DNA of 15,298 nucleotides from Calditrichota bacterium (lineage in GTDB: Bacteria > Calditrichota > Calditrichia > Calditrichales > Calditrichaceae). The first letter of the stretch is position 1; each line of letters opens with the position of its first letter. Shown piece by piece: positions 6,768 to 15,220 of this stretch. Position numbers and translations under genes: made by a program. The notes under the pieces are model-generated. The model had not been told where the DNA came from and did not search any database. It worked only from the letters and a program-made list of their open reading frames with translations. Location: assembly GCA_024278715.1 (NCBI GenBank), contig JAJRSN010000424.1:1-15298 (forward strand), read 5' to 3'.

Positions 6768-8510
6768 ATGGAAACGTTGTTCATGGTTCTCCTGACCTTT
6801 TTCGGATATATTTTAATGTACCGTATCTACGGGAAATTTCTGGCGCGGGCAATTTTCAAACTTTCCAAAAACGCCTCGGTCCCGGCAAAAGAATTTGAAG
6901 ACGGCGTGGATTATGTTCCCACAAAAAAGGAAATTATCTTCGGACATCATTTTACCTCTATTGCGGGAACCGGGCCTATTGTCGGTCCAGCCATTGCCGT
7001 TATCTGGGGATGGGTTCCGGCTTTATTGTGGGTGTTTTTAGGCTCGGTAATCATGGGCGCGGTTCACGATTTCGGCGCGCTCATTATTTCCATGCGCAAT
7101 AAGGGAAAGTCCATTTCCGAATTTACAGCCCGCTACATCAACCCCCGCACGCGCATTTTTTTCTTTGTGATCGTTTTCCTTGCCTTATGGATTGTTATCG
7201 CCATTTTTGGGCTGGTGATTGCTATTATTTTTAATATTTTCCCTTCTTCCGTTTTGCCGGTCTGGCTGCAAATCCCTATTTCAGTCTATCTGGGTTACTT
7301 AATTTACAAACGTAACGGAAATGTGATATTGTGGTCGATTGTCGCGGTTATCGCCCTGTATGCCACCATGGTTCTCGGCGCCTTTGTACCATTAAAAATG
7401 CCGGAAATCATGGGAATTCCTCCGACCGGAATCTGGACGATTATTTTGCTGATCTACGCATTTGTAGCCTCGGTTTTGCCCGTTACAACCCTGTTGCAGC
7501 CCCGCGATTTTATTAACGCCTATCAATTGCTTATCGCCATGTTTTTAATGACCCTCGGAATTGTTGTGGCTTCGTTTAGCGGAAGATTGGAATTGGTGGC
7601 TCCGGCGTTGCAAATGAATCCCCCCGAAGCGCCCTCTATGTGGCCCTTTTTGTTTATTACCATTGCCTGCGGAGCAATCTCCGGATTTCATTCCTTGGTC
7701 GCTTCCGGAACCTCCGCCAAGCAGGTTAAAAACGAACCCGATTCTCTATTTGTCGGTTATGGTTCCATGTTAACCGAAGGCGCTCTGGCTACTTTGGTTA
7801 TCGCTTCGGTCGCCGCGGGAATCGGTTTGGGCTATCAAACGGCAGATGGTAAAATGCTTTTTGGAATACAAGCCTGGTCAACGCATTACGCTTCGTGGAC
7901 GGCTGCCGCGGGTCTGGGTTCAAAAATCGCCGCTTTTGTTACCGGCGCGGCGAATTTTATCACTACGCTTGGTATTCCGCAAAATATTGCTATCGTGATT
8001 ATGGGCGTTTTTGTCGCCTCATTCGCTGGAACAACGCTCGATACCGCCACCCGAATTCAACGCTACATTATCAGCGAATTGGCTTCGGATGTGAACGCTT
8101 CCTTTCTGGCAAAACGCTATCCGGCTACCGCTTTTGCCGTTATTACCGCCGGATTGCTGGCTTTTGCCTCGGGAGCGGACGGCAAGGGCGCGCTTACTTT
8201 GTGGCCCCTGTTCGGAGCGGTTAATCAAACCCTCTCCGCGCTGGCTTTGATTATCATTACGCTTTATTTGCGCGGCAAAGGCGGATTAAAATGGATGGTC
8301 TCGGGTCTGCCCGCTCTTTTTATGTCGGTTATGACTCTGTGGGCAAGCCTCTTAAATCAGGCGAATTTTTTATCCGCCAAAAACATTCTTTTGCTGACTA
8401 TCAACGGGGTCATCATTTTATTGGTGCTGTGGATTTTAGTAGAAGGATCGATTAAATTTTTTACGTCAAACGGAAAAAAGGAAGAGATTTTGCCGGAAAC
8501 CGTTAAATGA
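6768..8510 (+). CDS. cstA: CstA-family carbon-starvation transporter (peptide/pyruvate type)
   Basis: Multi-helix inner-membrane transporter. E. coli CstA and BtsT take up pyruvate and/or peptides when carbon is scarce. Seen: the family signature GHHFTSIAGTGPIVGPA (59-75) followed by GAVHDF (97-102), the mid-protein block SGFHSLVASGTSAKQ with YGSMLTEG after it, and a TTLDTATRIQRYIISEL block. At 580 residues it is shorter than E. coli CstA (about 700), as in many non-proteobacterial members. GGAG (6757-6760) lies seven bases before the start and a good promoter lies upstream. Its stop overlaps the start of the next gene by 4 nt (ATGA), which indicates translational coupling to the 93-residue protein and the ATPase gene. 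In E. coli these transporters need the small protein YbdD or YjiX encoded just downstream; the next gene holds that position here. Substrate is inferred only from the family. Confidence 0.92.
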   Translation: METLFMVLLTFFGYILMYRIYGKFLARAIFKLSKNASVPAKEFEDGVDYVPTKKEIIFGHHFTSIAGTGPIVGPAIAVIWGWVPALLWVFLGSVIMGAVHDFGALIISMRNKGKSISEFTARYINPRTRIFFFVIVFLALWIVIAIFGLVIAIIFNIFPSSVLPVWLQIPISVYLGYLIYKRNGNVILWSIVAVIALYATMVLGAFVPLKMPEIMGIPPTGIWTIILLIYAFVASVLPVTTLLQPRDFINAYQLLIAMFLMTLGIVVASFSGRLELVAPALQMNPPEAPSMWPFLFITIACGAISGFHSLVASGTSAKQVKNEPDSLFVGYGSMLTEGALATLVIASVAAGIGLGYQTADGKMLFGIQAWSTHYASWTAAAGLGSKIAAFVTGAANFITTLGIPQNIAIVIMGVFVASFAGTTLDTATRIQRYIISELASDVNASFLAKRYPATAFAVITAGLLAFASGADGKGALTLWPLFGAVNQTLSALALIIITLYLRGKGGLKWMVSGLPALFMSVMTLWASLLNQANFLSAKNILLLTINGVIILLVLWILVEGSIKFFTSNGKKEEILPETVK

Positions 8511-8788
8511 AATTCAAAATCGTTAATATTGTAAAAGAAAAGTGGAAAACCTGGGATCGGTTTTTCCGTTCAAAAGCCACAAGCACGCTGGAATGGGAAT
8601 ACGCGGAATTAAAACACATTTTTACCTTAATTACTTTTGGTCATTGGGTGGGTTTGCCTTCTCCTCCTCCGGCGATCAGTCTGAATTTAATGCCCGAAAT
8701 GGAAGATGAGATCATCGATATGCTGCAGCGCGTGGAATTAGCCCGTTCGCCGCTTTCACAACTATTTTCATATCTGGACATAGGCTGA
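8507..8788 (+). CDS. Small (93-residue) CstA-associated protein, function unknown
   Basis: Soluble small protein with no signal peptide, no membrane helix and no cysteine. The N-terminus is basic and amphipathic (about 1-25). The best motif is the proline-rich stretch GLPSPPPAISLNLMP (49-63), followed by an acidic helix MEDEIIDMLQRVELARSPLSQLF. It starts inside the cstA stop (ATGA overlap) and ends one base before the ATPase start, so the three products are likely made together. Its position matches that of YbdD/YjiX, the small partners required by E. coli CstA and BtsT. From memory it resembles a small family that NCBI calls cory-CC-star, whose members end in Cys-Cys; this one ends in YLDIG with no cysteine. 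That match is unverified. No enzymatic motif is visible; a structural partner of transporter or ATPase is the most likely role. Confidence 0.75.
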   Translation: MKFKIVNIVKEKWKTWDRFFRSKATSTLEWEYAELKHIFTLITFGHWVGLPSPPPAISLNLMPEMEDEIIDMLQRVELARSPLSQLFSYLDIG

Positions 8789-8789
8789 A

Positions 8790-9677
8790 ATGCGCACGAT
8801 TTTCTTTTTGGGAAAAGGAGGAGTGGGCAAGAGCACGTTAGCGGCTTTGACTGCGATAGCCCTGTCTCGCCAAAATCAAAAAGTCATATTACTTTCGTTA
8901 GATCGGGCGCACAATTTAAAAGATATTATCGGAACAAAATTAAATAAAGATATTGGGCGATTTCTTAAAATTGTCGAAGCAAATCCCGATGAGTTCATTC
9001 GGCAATACCTAAGGGAAAGCGAAAAACAGCTTCGCAAAAATTATCGTTATTTAACCGCCTTAAATCTGGAACAGCATTTTAAAATCCTTCGTTACGCTCC
9101 GGGCATGGAGGAGCACGGCTTATTGCTGGCATATCAACACTTTTTAAGATCGGCAAAAAAGGGTGATTTTTTGATCGTGGATATGCCTCCCACTGCGCTG
9201 GCACTGAAATTTTTCGGTTTGCCGTCGGTTTCGCTGGTGTGGCTGAATCAATTATTGATATTGCGCCGACAGATTCTTGAACGTAAAGAGATTATCACCC
9301 GCGTAAAGTTTGGAAAAGAAGAAATTGAAACGGACAAAGTCAAAAATAATCTTGAACGTCAAAAGGAACATTATCAGGCAATTCTGAATCATTTTAAAAA
9401 TTCTTCCGAATGTTGGGTAAATGTTGTTACTAACACAGATTCTGTATCAATTGCCGAAACCGCAAGAATTCTGGAATTTTTTAAGGAAATGGATTTTTCG
9501 GTAAAGAATTTATTTGTAAATAAAAGCCCGCTAAACTGGAAAACGCCTCCTGACTTTCCGTTAAAAATTGATCGAAATATAAAAATTCTTCCGGAGTCTG
9601 ATTTTCCTCTGATAGGATTGGAGAATTTGCAACGATACTTAACAGAAAATATCAATGTGATGTTGCCGATAAATTAA
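8790..9677 (+). CDS. Get3/ArsA-like P-loop ATPase
   Basis: Cytoplasmic SIMIBI-class ATPase of the ArsA/Get3 (anion-transporting ATPase) family. Seen in 295 residues: a deviant Walker A FLGKGGVGKST (6-16) with signature lysine K9, which reaches across the dimer, and Walker lysine K14. Switch I is LDRAHN (37-42), where Get3 has DPAH. Switch II is VDMPPTALALKFF (130-142), corresponding to DTAPTGHTLRLL in Get3. The NKSPL stretch (244-248) fits the base-recognition loop. There is one copy of the domain, so it should work as a homodimer; ArsA has two fused copies. No CxxC zinc pair and no arsenic-binding cysteine cluster is visible, and no arsenic genes are nearby, so arsenite export is unlikely. 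The 1-nt gap to the small gene and coupling to cstA suggest a role in assembly, insertion or regulation of the transporter, which is an inference. The start has no strong ribosome binding site, in line with coupling. Confidence 0.87.
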   Translation: MRTIFFLGKGGVGKSTLAALTAIALSRQNQKVILLSLDRAHNLKDIIGTKLNKDIGRFLKIVEANPDEFIRQYLRESEKQLRKNYRYLTALNLEQHFKILRYAPGMEEHGLLLAYQHFLRSAKKGDFLIVDMPPTALALKFFGLPSVSLVWLNQLLILRRQILERKEIITRVKFGKEEIETDKVKNNLERQKEHYQAILNHFKNSSECWVNVVTNTDSVSIAETARILEFFKEMDFSVKNLFVNKSPLNWKTPPDFPLKIDRNIKILPESDFPLIGLENLQRYLTENINVMLPIN

Positions 9678-9693
9678 AAACGGAAAATTTGCT

Positions 9694-9819
9694 ATGAAAC
9701 CCTTTTTTGAATGGCATCTCCCTGCGGAAATCAGTAACTTTTCTAATGTTTTAATCGAAAATAGCGAAAATAAAACATTATTTAATCCCGACATCTTGAG
9801 AGAGCATGGAGGTTTTTAA
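9694..9819 (+). CDS. Possible 41-residue ORF between ATPase and kinase genes
   Basis: An uninterrupted ATG-to-TAA frame fills most of the 150-nt gap between the ATPase and kinase genes. The product would be small and soluble, with FFEWHLPAE near its start and FNPDILREHGGF at its end. Only a weak purine stretch (ACGGAAAA) precedes the ATG. I recognise no family. It could be a real small protein of the operon or a chance frame; the GGAGG at its 3' end (9808-9812) lies 15 nt before the kinase start, further than usual for a ribosome binding site. Confidence 0.3.
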   Translation: MKPFFEWHLPAEISNFSNVLIENSENKTLFNPDILREHGGF

Positions 9820-9827
9820 AAGATAAA

Positions 9828-12800
9828 ATGAAAATAAAACATTTATTCCGATGGATAATTTTTTTCGGTTTTTTCTTTAGCTTTGTTTTCGGGCGGCATC
9901 TGGATTTTCGTAATTATAATGTTCAGGACGGATTGATCCAGTCGCAGGTCTTTTCGATTGTACAGGACAATGAAGGATTCATCTGGTTCGGAACAGCCGG
10001 GGGGTTGTCCCGTTTTGACGGCAAGGAATTCCAGAGATTCACGAAACGCAACGGTTTGGCTGAAAATTATATTCTTTCCGCCTTAAAGGATAACGACGGA
10101 TTTTTATGGTTTGGTCACGGCGGCGGAAAATTGAGCCGCTGGAATCCGCAAAAGAAGGCATTTGACACCTTCTTAATCACCATCGACGAAAAACCCGAAA
10201 ATAAAGTTAACATCTTAGACTTATTTCAGGATTCAACGGGAAGAATCTGGATTTTAACTCTCGGACAGGGAGTTTTTTATCTGCAGGACGGCAAATTTCA
10301 TCATGTAGATGAACGAAACGGTTTATTGAGCAAGTATGTTTATGGCATAGTCCAATTGCAGGATAGCAGTATTTGGATAGCCACAGCCCGCGGAATTTCG
10401 GTGATACCCGATCCCGATTCCATCCCCGCCAAACTCGATTCTCTTGCAATACCGGATTATAAAAATCCCTATGTCATTTCCATGGCTAAAGATAACGACG
10501 GCGGTGTTTGGATGAGTATTGCCGACGAAGGACTGTACTATTATCGTTCGAACGGGAAAATGGACCATTTTACAAAAAAAGACGGTCTTCTCAGCAATAA
10601 TGTGTGGGAAATTTATCAGGATCACGAAGGCGGCATTTGGTTTGTTTATTACCAGAGGGGCGTGTCATATCTCAGTCCGGAAAATCGCAAAAAATCGAAA
10701 TTTGTACTTGAGCATTTTACCGAAAAAGAAGGCTTGACCTCAAATGATGTAAATACAATTTATGAGGATAATGAAGGCAATATTTGGATCGGATTAAACG
10801 GAAAAGGGGTCGAACAGCTTCGCGACAGAGCAATTGAATATTATCTGGCGGATAAAAAACTTCCGGAAAAGATCATCTGGAGTATTTGGGTAAAAAACGG
10901 AGAATATTGGTTTGGTTCCAACAAAGGCATAATTCGCTATAATCCCGATACGCGTAAATATAAACTCATCGATAAAATTGGCGGTAAACCCTTAGAAAGC
11001 GTAATGCAAATTTTTGAAGACAATAAAGGCAACTTATGGTTTGCCGTGTTTGGCACCGGTATCTTTAAATATGATCGCCGGACAAAAAAAATAACGGAAT
11101 TCAAAATTCCCAAAGATTTTGCGCCCTATGATATATTTACCATTAATCAGGATAACGAAGGAAAATACTGGTTCGGGTTTTTACAGTACGGAATTTTAGT
11201 TTATGATCCCGTCAAAAATAAATTCAAAGCCTACAATCGTGAAAACAATAAAATCGTAAGCGATAGCATAAGCGTTATTTACAAAGATTGCTCCGGAAAG
11301 CTGTGGATTGGTACATCCAATGCAGGACTGCTGATGTACGACGGCGAGAAATTTCATTTATATTCACCCGAAACCGGTTATTCCGTTTTGGGCGTTACCA
11401 ACATTACCGAAGATCGGCAGGGAAATATCTGGCTTATTACCAATTCCGACGAACTTTTGATGTTTGACGGAAAACAGGTTCGTGATTTTACCAGCACTTC
11501 CGGTTTGGATCAGGAAGCCCTTTATTCTCTTGCCTTCTGGAACGACGAGCTGTGGGTGGGTACAAATCGCGGATTGGCACGCCTTGATCGCGCGGCGCGT
11601 ACCTTTGTTCATTTCGGATTACAGCAGGGCTTTCCCATTTCAGAAACCAATGAACGTGCCGTTTATATCGATCCCGACAGTAACCTGTGGTTCGGCACCA
11701 TACAGGGAGTCGTGAAAATTAATCCTGCTAATTTAAAAAACTTTCAATTCGTTCCGCCGGTAAAAATCACGGGCATCAAAATTTTCCTAAAAAACGCCAA
11801 ATTACCCGAAAACAGAGAATTGGCTTATAACAGAAATCATTTGACCATCTCTTTTACGGGTTTATTTTACAAGGTGCCCGAATGGATACAGTATCAATAT
11901 AAACTGGAGGGATTTGATCCCGATTGGTCGCCCCCCGTAAGAGAACGTTTTACTACATATTCCTATCTGCCTCCCGGGGAATATACCTTCAAAGTCAGAG
12001 CGTCCGTTGACGGAGAACATTGGAGCGAAACGCCGGCGCAGTTATATTTTATCATCAGACCGCCCTTTTATAAAACATGGTGGTTCGTTTCGTTATCAAT
12101 TTTGATTTCGATGTTGGCTATATTTTTAACCATTTATTATCGGGACGTAAAGAACAAACAGATCCAAAGGATGCTCGAAGAAAAGGTTAAAGAGCGGACG
12201 CTGGAATTACAAAAAGAAAAAGAAACGGTGGAACGGATAAATCAGGCGCTTACAGAAAGCGAGGCAAAATTCCGCACTTTAACCGAAATATCTCCGTCAG
12301 GAATTTTTATTTATCAGGATTTCCGTTTTGTTTACGTTAACCCCGCCACCGAGGCTATTTCCGGCTATAAAAAGGAAGAATTGTTAAACCACTCCATCCT
12401 TGATATCGTACATCCCGATTATCGGGAACTGGTTAGCAGCAGAGCCCGTCAGCGCATGGAAGGGAAAGACGTTCCACATAGGTACGAATTTAAAGTTCTT
12501 ACAAAAAACGGTGAAGAAAGATGGGTCGATTTTTCGGCGCGGGCGATTAACTATGACGGCAAAATGGCTGGTTTAGGCACCGTTTTTGACATTACCGAGA
12601 GGAAGAATGCCGAAGAAGAATTGATGGCGGAAAAAGAACGTCTTTCGGCAACCCTCGGCGCCATAACCGACGGAGTTATAGCCACGGATGAAAATAAGAA
12701 AATAATCTTCTGTAACCGACGCGCTACAAAAATGTTAGGCATCGGATTTACCAAAAATACGAATTTTGATGAATACACATTTAACCAATTATTTACTTTG

Positions 12801-14156
12801 GCAGACGAAAAAGACGGCAGCCCGGTAAAGAATCCCGTGGATGAGCTTCTTTCGACCAAAGGCAGTATACAAATTGAACGCACCGCTTTCTTGATTAATC
12901 AGGAAGATAAAAGAATATTGATCGAATATTCCGCGGCTCCTATTCTGGATAAAAACAGCGAATTAATAGGCGCGGTAATCGCTTTTCGGGATATTACCGA
13001 TAAGCGCCGGATGGAAAAAGAACTTCTGAAAAACCAAAAGTTAGAATCCATTGGCGTGCTTGCCGGGGGAATTGCGCACGATTTTAACAACTTTTTAACC
13101 GCTATCATGGGTAATTTGTCATTAATACGAATGAGAGCAGAAGAAGACGGAAAACTGCTGCAACGTATTCAAAGCGCGGAAAAAGCGGCAAACAGGGCAC
13201 AAGAACTTACACAACAGTTGTTGACCTTTTCCAAGGGCGGCTCGCCGGTTAAAAAGCACACCGATCTTGTGGAGTTAGTAAAAGATTCAGCCGATTTTGT
13301 TTTGAGCGGTTCCAATGTGAATTATACGCTTGAGGTGGATTCCGATATCTGGAATGCGGATGTGGATGCCGGACAGATAAGTCAGGTTATCCAGAATCTG
13401 ATCATTAACGCGGATCAAGCCATGCCAAACGGAGGAACGATTCGCGTTAAAATGGAAAATTATGTTCACGATAAAAAGAACTCGTTGCCTCTTAAAAAGG
13501 GTAAATTTGTAAAACTGACGGTGAAAGACGAAGGAATCGGAATTCCGCAAAAATATCTGGCTCGAATTTTTGATCCCTTTTTTACTACCAAACAGAGCGG
13601 AAGCGGTTTGGGGCTGGCGACCTCTTTCTCGATTATTACCAAGCACGAAGGGCATATCGAATTGCAATCAGAAGTTGGCAAAGGAACAGAATTTATCATT
13701 TACCTTCCGGCTTCTGAAGTGGCACCGGCGGAAAAGATACAGAGAACAATCGTGTCCGATTCTCATAAAAGAAAAAAGAGCGGTCTTGTTTTGGTCATGG
13801 ATGATGAAGAGATGATTCGGGAAATTGCCACCGAATTATTGAGCCAGTTTGGTTTTTTGACAATTCATGCAAACGACGGAAACCAGGCGCTTGTTCTTTA
13901 TAAAAAACTTAAGAGCGACGGTAAAAAAATTGATCTGGTTATTATGGATTTGACGATTCCCGGCGGAATGGGGGGAAAAGAAGCCATAGTGGAATTACTG
14001 AAAATTGACCCCGAAGCCAACGCAATCGTCTCCAGCGGATATTCGAACGATCCGGTTATGGCTCAGTATCGCGAATACGGATTTATGGGCTGCCTTAAAA
14101 AACCTTTTAAATTGGAAGAACTAAAAGAAATTCTGGACGAGCTGGGATTGATTTAA
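9828..14156 (+). CDS. Hybrid sensor histidine kinase with two Reg_prop propellers, Y_Y_Y, two PAS and a receiver
   Basis: Membrane-bound hybrid two-component kinase, 1442 residues. Domains in order: signal peptide (1-22); 14 Reg_prop repeats of the type 'QDNEGFIWFGT' (about 41-635), enough for two seven-bladed periplasmic propellers; Y_Y_Y domain (about 675-745); one membrane helix (752-771); coiled linker (772-815); PAS 1 (about 810-925) and PAS 2 (about 935-1060); HisKA with GGIAHDFNN (phospho-acceptor H1084); HATPase_c with N box QNLIINADQAM (N1190, N1194), G1 box DEGIGIP (1234-1240), FDPFFTTK (1248-1255) and GSGLGLA (1258-1264); receiver from about 1319, with D1325/D1326, phospho-acceptor D1374 (MDLTIP) and K1425 (KKPF). 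All catalytic residues are present. Unlike the Bacteroides hybrid systems of similar sensor design it has no AraC-type DNA-binding domain, so output must pass through its receiver to another protein. It lies downstream of the transporter unit and may sense a related nutrient; ligand unknown. Confidence 0.95.
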   Translation: MKIKHLFRWIIFFGFFFSFVFGRHLDFRNYNVQDGLIQSQVFSIVQDNEGFIWFGTAGGLSRFDGKEFQRFTKRNGLAENYILSALKDNDGFLWFGHGGGKLSRWNPQKKAFDTFLITIDEKPENKVNILDLFQDSTGRIWILTLGQGVFYLQDGKFHHVDERNGLLSKYVYGIVQLQDSSIWIATARGISVIPDPDSIPAKLDSLAIPDYKNPYVISMAKDNDGGVWMSIADEGLYYYRSNGKMDHFTKKDGLLSNNVWEIYQDHEGGIWFVYYQRGVSYLSPENRKKSKFVLEHFTEKEGLTSNDVNTIYEDNEGNIWIGLNGKGVEQLRDRAIEYYLADKKLPEKIIWSIWVKNGEYWFGSNKGIIRYNPDTRKYKLIDKIGGKPLESVMQIFEDNKGNLWFAVFGTGIFKYDRRTKKITEFKIPKDFAPYDIFTINQDNEGKYWFGFLQYGILVYDPVKNKFKAYNRENNKIVSDSISVIYKDCSGKLWIGTSNAGLLMYDGEKFHLYSPETGYSVLGVTNITEDRQGNIWLITNSDELLMFDGKQVRDFTSTSGLDQEALYSLAFWNDELWVGTNRGLARLDRAARTFVHFGLQQGFPISETNERAVYIDPDSNLWFGTIQGVVKINPANLKNFQFVPPVKITGIKIFLKNAKLPENRELAYNRNHLTISFTGLFYKVPEWIQYQYKLEGFDPDWSPPVRERFTTYSYLPPGEYTFKVRASVDGEHWSETPAQLYFIIRPPFYKTWWFVSLSILISMLAIFLTIYYRDVKNKQIQRMLEEKVKERTLELQKEKETVERINQALTESEAKFRTLTEISPSGIFIYQDFRFVYVNPATEAISGYKKEELLNHSILDIVHPDYRELVSSRARQRMEGKDVPHRYEFKVLTKNGEERWVDFSARAINYDGKMAGLGTVFDITERKNAEEELMAEKERLSATLGAITDGVIATDENKKIIFCNRRATKMLGIGFTKNTNFDEYTFNQLFTLADEKDGSPVKNPVDELLSTKGSIQIERTAFLINQEDKRILIEYSAAPILDKNSELIGAVIAFRDITDKRRMEKELLKNQKLESIGVLAGGIAHDFNNFLTAIMGNLSLIRMRAEEDGKLLQRIQSAEKAANRAQELTQQLLTFSKGGSPVKKHTDLVELVKDSADFVLSGSNVNYTLEVDSDIWNADVDAGQISQVIQNLIINADQAMPNGGTIRVKMENYVHDKKNSLPLKKGKFVKLTVKDEGIGIPQKYLARIFDPFFTTKQSGSGLGLATSFSIITKHEGHIELQSEVGKGTEFIIYLPASEVAPAEKIQRTIVSDSHKRKKSGLVLVMDDEEMIREIATELLSQFGFLTIHANDGNQALVLYKKLKSDGKKIDLVIMDLTIPGGMGGKEAIVELLKIDPEANAIVSSGYSNDPVMAQYREYGFMGCLKKPFKLEELKEILDELGLI

Positions 14157-14161
14157 AAGTA

Positions 14162-14180
14162 CGAATGATGCGCTCATTCG
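14162..14180. terminator. Short hairpin between the convergent kinase and rnhA genes
   Basis: CGAATGA (14162-14168) and TCATTCG (14174-14180) form a perfect 7-bp stem with a 5-nt loop. It includes the rnhA stop codon. On the minus strand it is followed by TACTTTTAAAT, a modest T-rich run; on the plus strand no T-run follows. It may end the rnhA transcript. Confidence 0.4.
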
Positions 14181-14626
14181 ATGTCATTAAGAGTGGCGTT
14201 AGCCGTAGCCTCAACCGCCAGTTGATCGCATCGTTCGTTTTCCGGATGTCCGGCGTGCCCCCGCACCCATTGAAAAGTTACTTTGTGCCGTTCCAGTTGT
14301 TCAATTAAACGCTGCCACAAATCGATATTTTTAACAAGATGAGCGCGATCGCGGCGCCAGTTGTTTTTCACCCAGCGCTCCAGCCATCCCTTATTGATAG
14401 CGTCAACAATATAGCGGGAATCCGAATAAACGGTAACCTCGCAGGGCTCCTTCAATGCTTCCAACCCCTGAATGATAGCCATTAATTCCATTCGATTATT
14501 AGTTGTCTTTTTGTATCCCGCCGACAGCTCTTTTATATGTTTGTTATATTTTAAAATTGTGCCGTAGCCTCCGGGTCCGGGATTTCCCGAACAGGCGCCG
14601 TCCGTGAACATCTCTATCTTTTTCAT
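14174..14626 (-). CDS. rnhA: Ribonuclease HI
   Basis: Cleaves the RNA strand of RNA:DNA hybrids, clearing R-loops and replication primers in the cytoplasm. The 150-residue length fits RNase HI (E. coli about 155). Seen: FTDGACSGNPGPGGYG at the N-terminus with catalytic D9, then NNRMELMA (E47), VYSDSRY (D69), VRGHAGHPENERCD (H124 and D134), the full D-E-D-D set plus the catalytic histidine. The basic protrusion around KGWLERWVKNNWRR (79-92) needed for hybrid binding is present. AAGGAA (14631-14636) lies just upstream of the start. It follows the UPF0316 gene by 18 nt, probably in one transcript, and converges on the kinase gene with 17 nt between the stops. Confidence 0.97.
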   Translation of the reverse strand: MKKIEMFTDGACSGNPGPGGYGTILKYNKHIKELSAGYKKTTNNRMELMAIIQGLEALKEPCEVTVYSDSRYIVDAINKGWLERWVKNNWRRDRAHLVKNIDLWQRLIEQLERHKVTFQWVRGHAGHPENERCDQLAVEATANATLNDIE

Positions 14627-14644
14627 TTTTTTCCTTAAAATTGT

Positions 14645-15220
14645 TTATTTTTTTTTGATTATATCCCTGAATCTGCGCCTGGGCGTAAAACTGTAGCTGG
14701 AGTAAATGCTCCGAACATCCGAAATAGAGATAAACGCCTTCGGATCAAATTCTTTTACAATATCCAGTACTTTTTTTACCCGTTTGCGCGGTACCACAAC
14801 GTACAAAAAATCTAACTGCCCGCTTATTCCCGAAGCTACAAGATTTGTTACTCTAAATCCTTCTTCTCTGAGAAGCATGCTTAGAGTTTTTAGATTTTCT
14901 TCCGTAACAATTTGAATTGCCTGGGTGCCGATCGCCAATTTGTTCTCCAGCGAAATACCAAAAAAATTACCGAGCGCAAAACCTAATCCGTAAGCAAAAT
15001 ACGAAACAACATTATTCAAATTTTGCAGCACCTGAGTTATGGCAATCAGCCAGATGATGACTTCAAAAAAGCCGAGAAAACTTGCCAACGCCCGGTTCCC
15101 GCGGGAAATCATAATAATTCGGATAGTGCCGAGGCTAACGTCGATTATACGAGCTAAACAGATCAATAACGGCACCACGATATAAGTAAAATAAAATCCG
15201 TAATCATTTAGATTTGGCAT
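14645..15220 (-). CDS. UPF0316/DUF2179 family membrane protein
   Basis: Conserved membrane protein of unknown function, 191 residues, usual length for the family. Three hydrophobic helices are seen at about 11-30, 47-66 and 71-89. The first is followed by the conserved RIIDVSLGTIRII segment (24-36). A soluble C-terminal domain (about 95-175; DUF2179 type) contains the glycine-rich GISGQLDFLYVVVPRKRV stretch (131-148) and ISDVRS (166-171). The protein ends in a basic tail. DUF2179 domains occur in several membrane protein families with no settled role; a small-ligand-binding function has been suggested but nothing here decides it. The start at 15220 is preceded by a GGGG stretch; a nearby upstream ATG is out of frame. 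First gene of a likely two-gene unit with rnhA. Its 78-nt upstream region is AT-rich with no strong promoter match. Confidence 0.88.
   Translation of the reverse strand: MPNLNDYGFYFTYIVVPLLICLARIIDVSLGTIRIIMISRGNRALASFLGFFEVIIWLIAITQVLQNLNNVVSYFAYGLGFALGNFFGISLENKLAIGTQAIQIVTEENLKTLSMLLREEGFRVTNLVASGISGQLDFLYVVVPRKRVKKVLDIVKEFDPKAFISISDVRSIYSSYSFTPRRRFRDIIKKK

Noticed and set aside
8786..8788. TGA at the end of the small CstA-linked gene as a selenocysteine codon
   Set aside because: Considered because related small CstA partners can be selenoproteins, but the ATPase start follows by one base and readthrough gives no family-like tail.
10207..13699. Minus-strand ORFs within the kinase gene
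   Set aside because: Shadows of the long kinase frame, which is intact and has all domain motifs.
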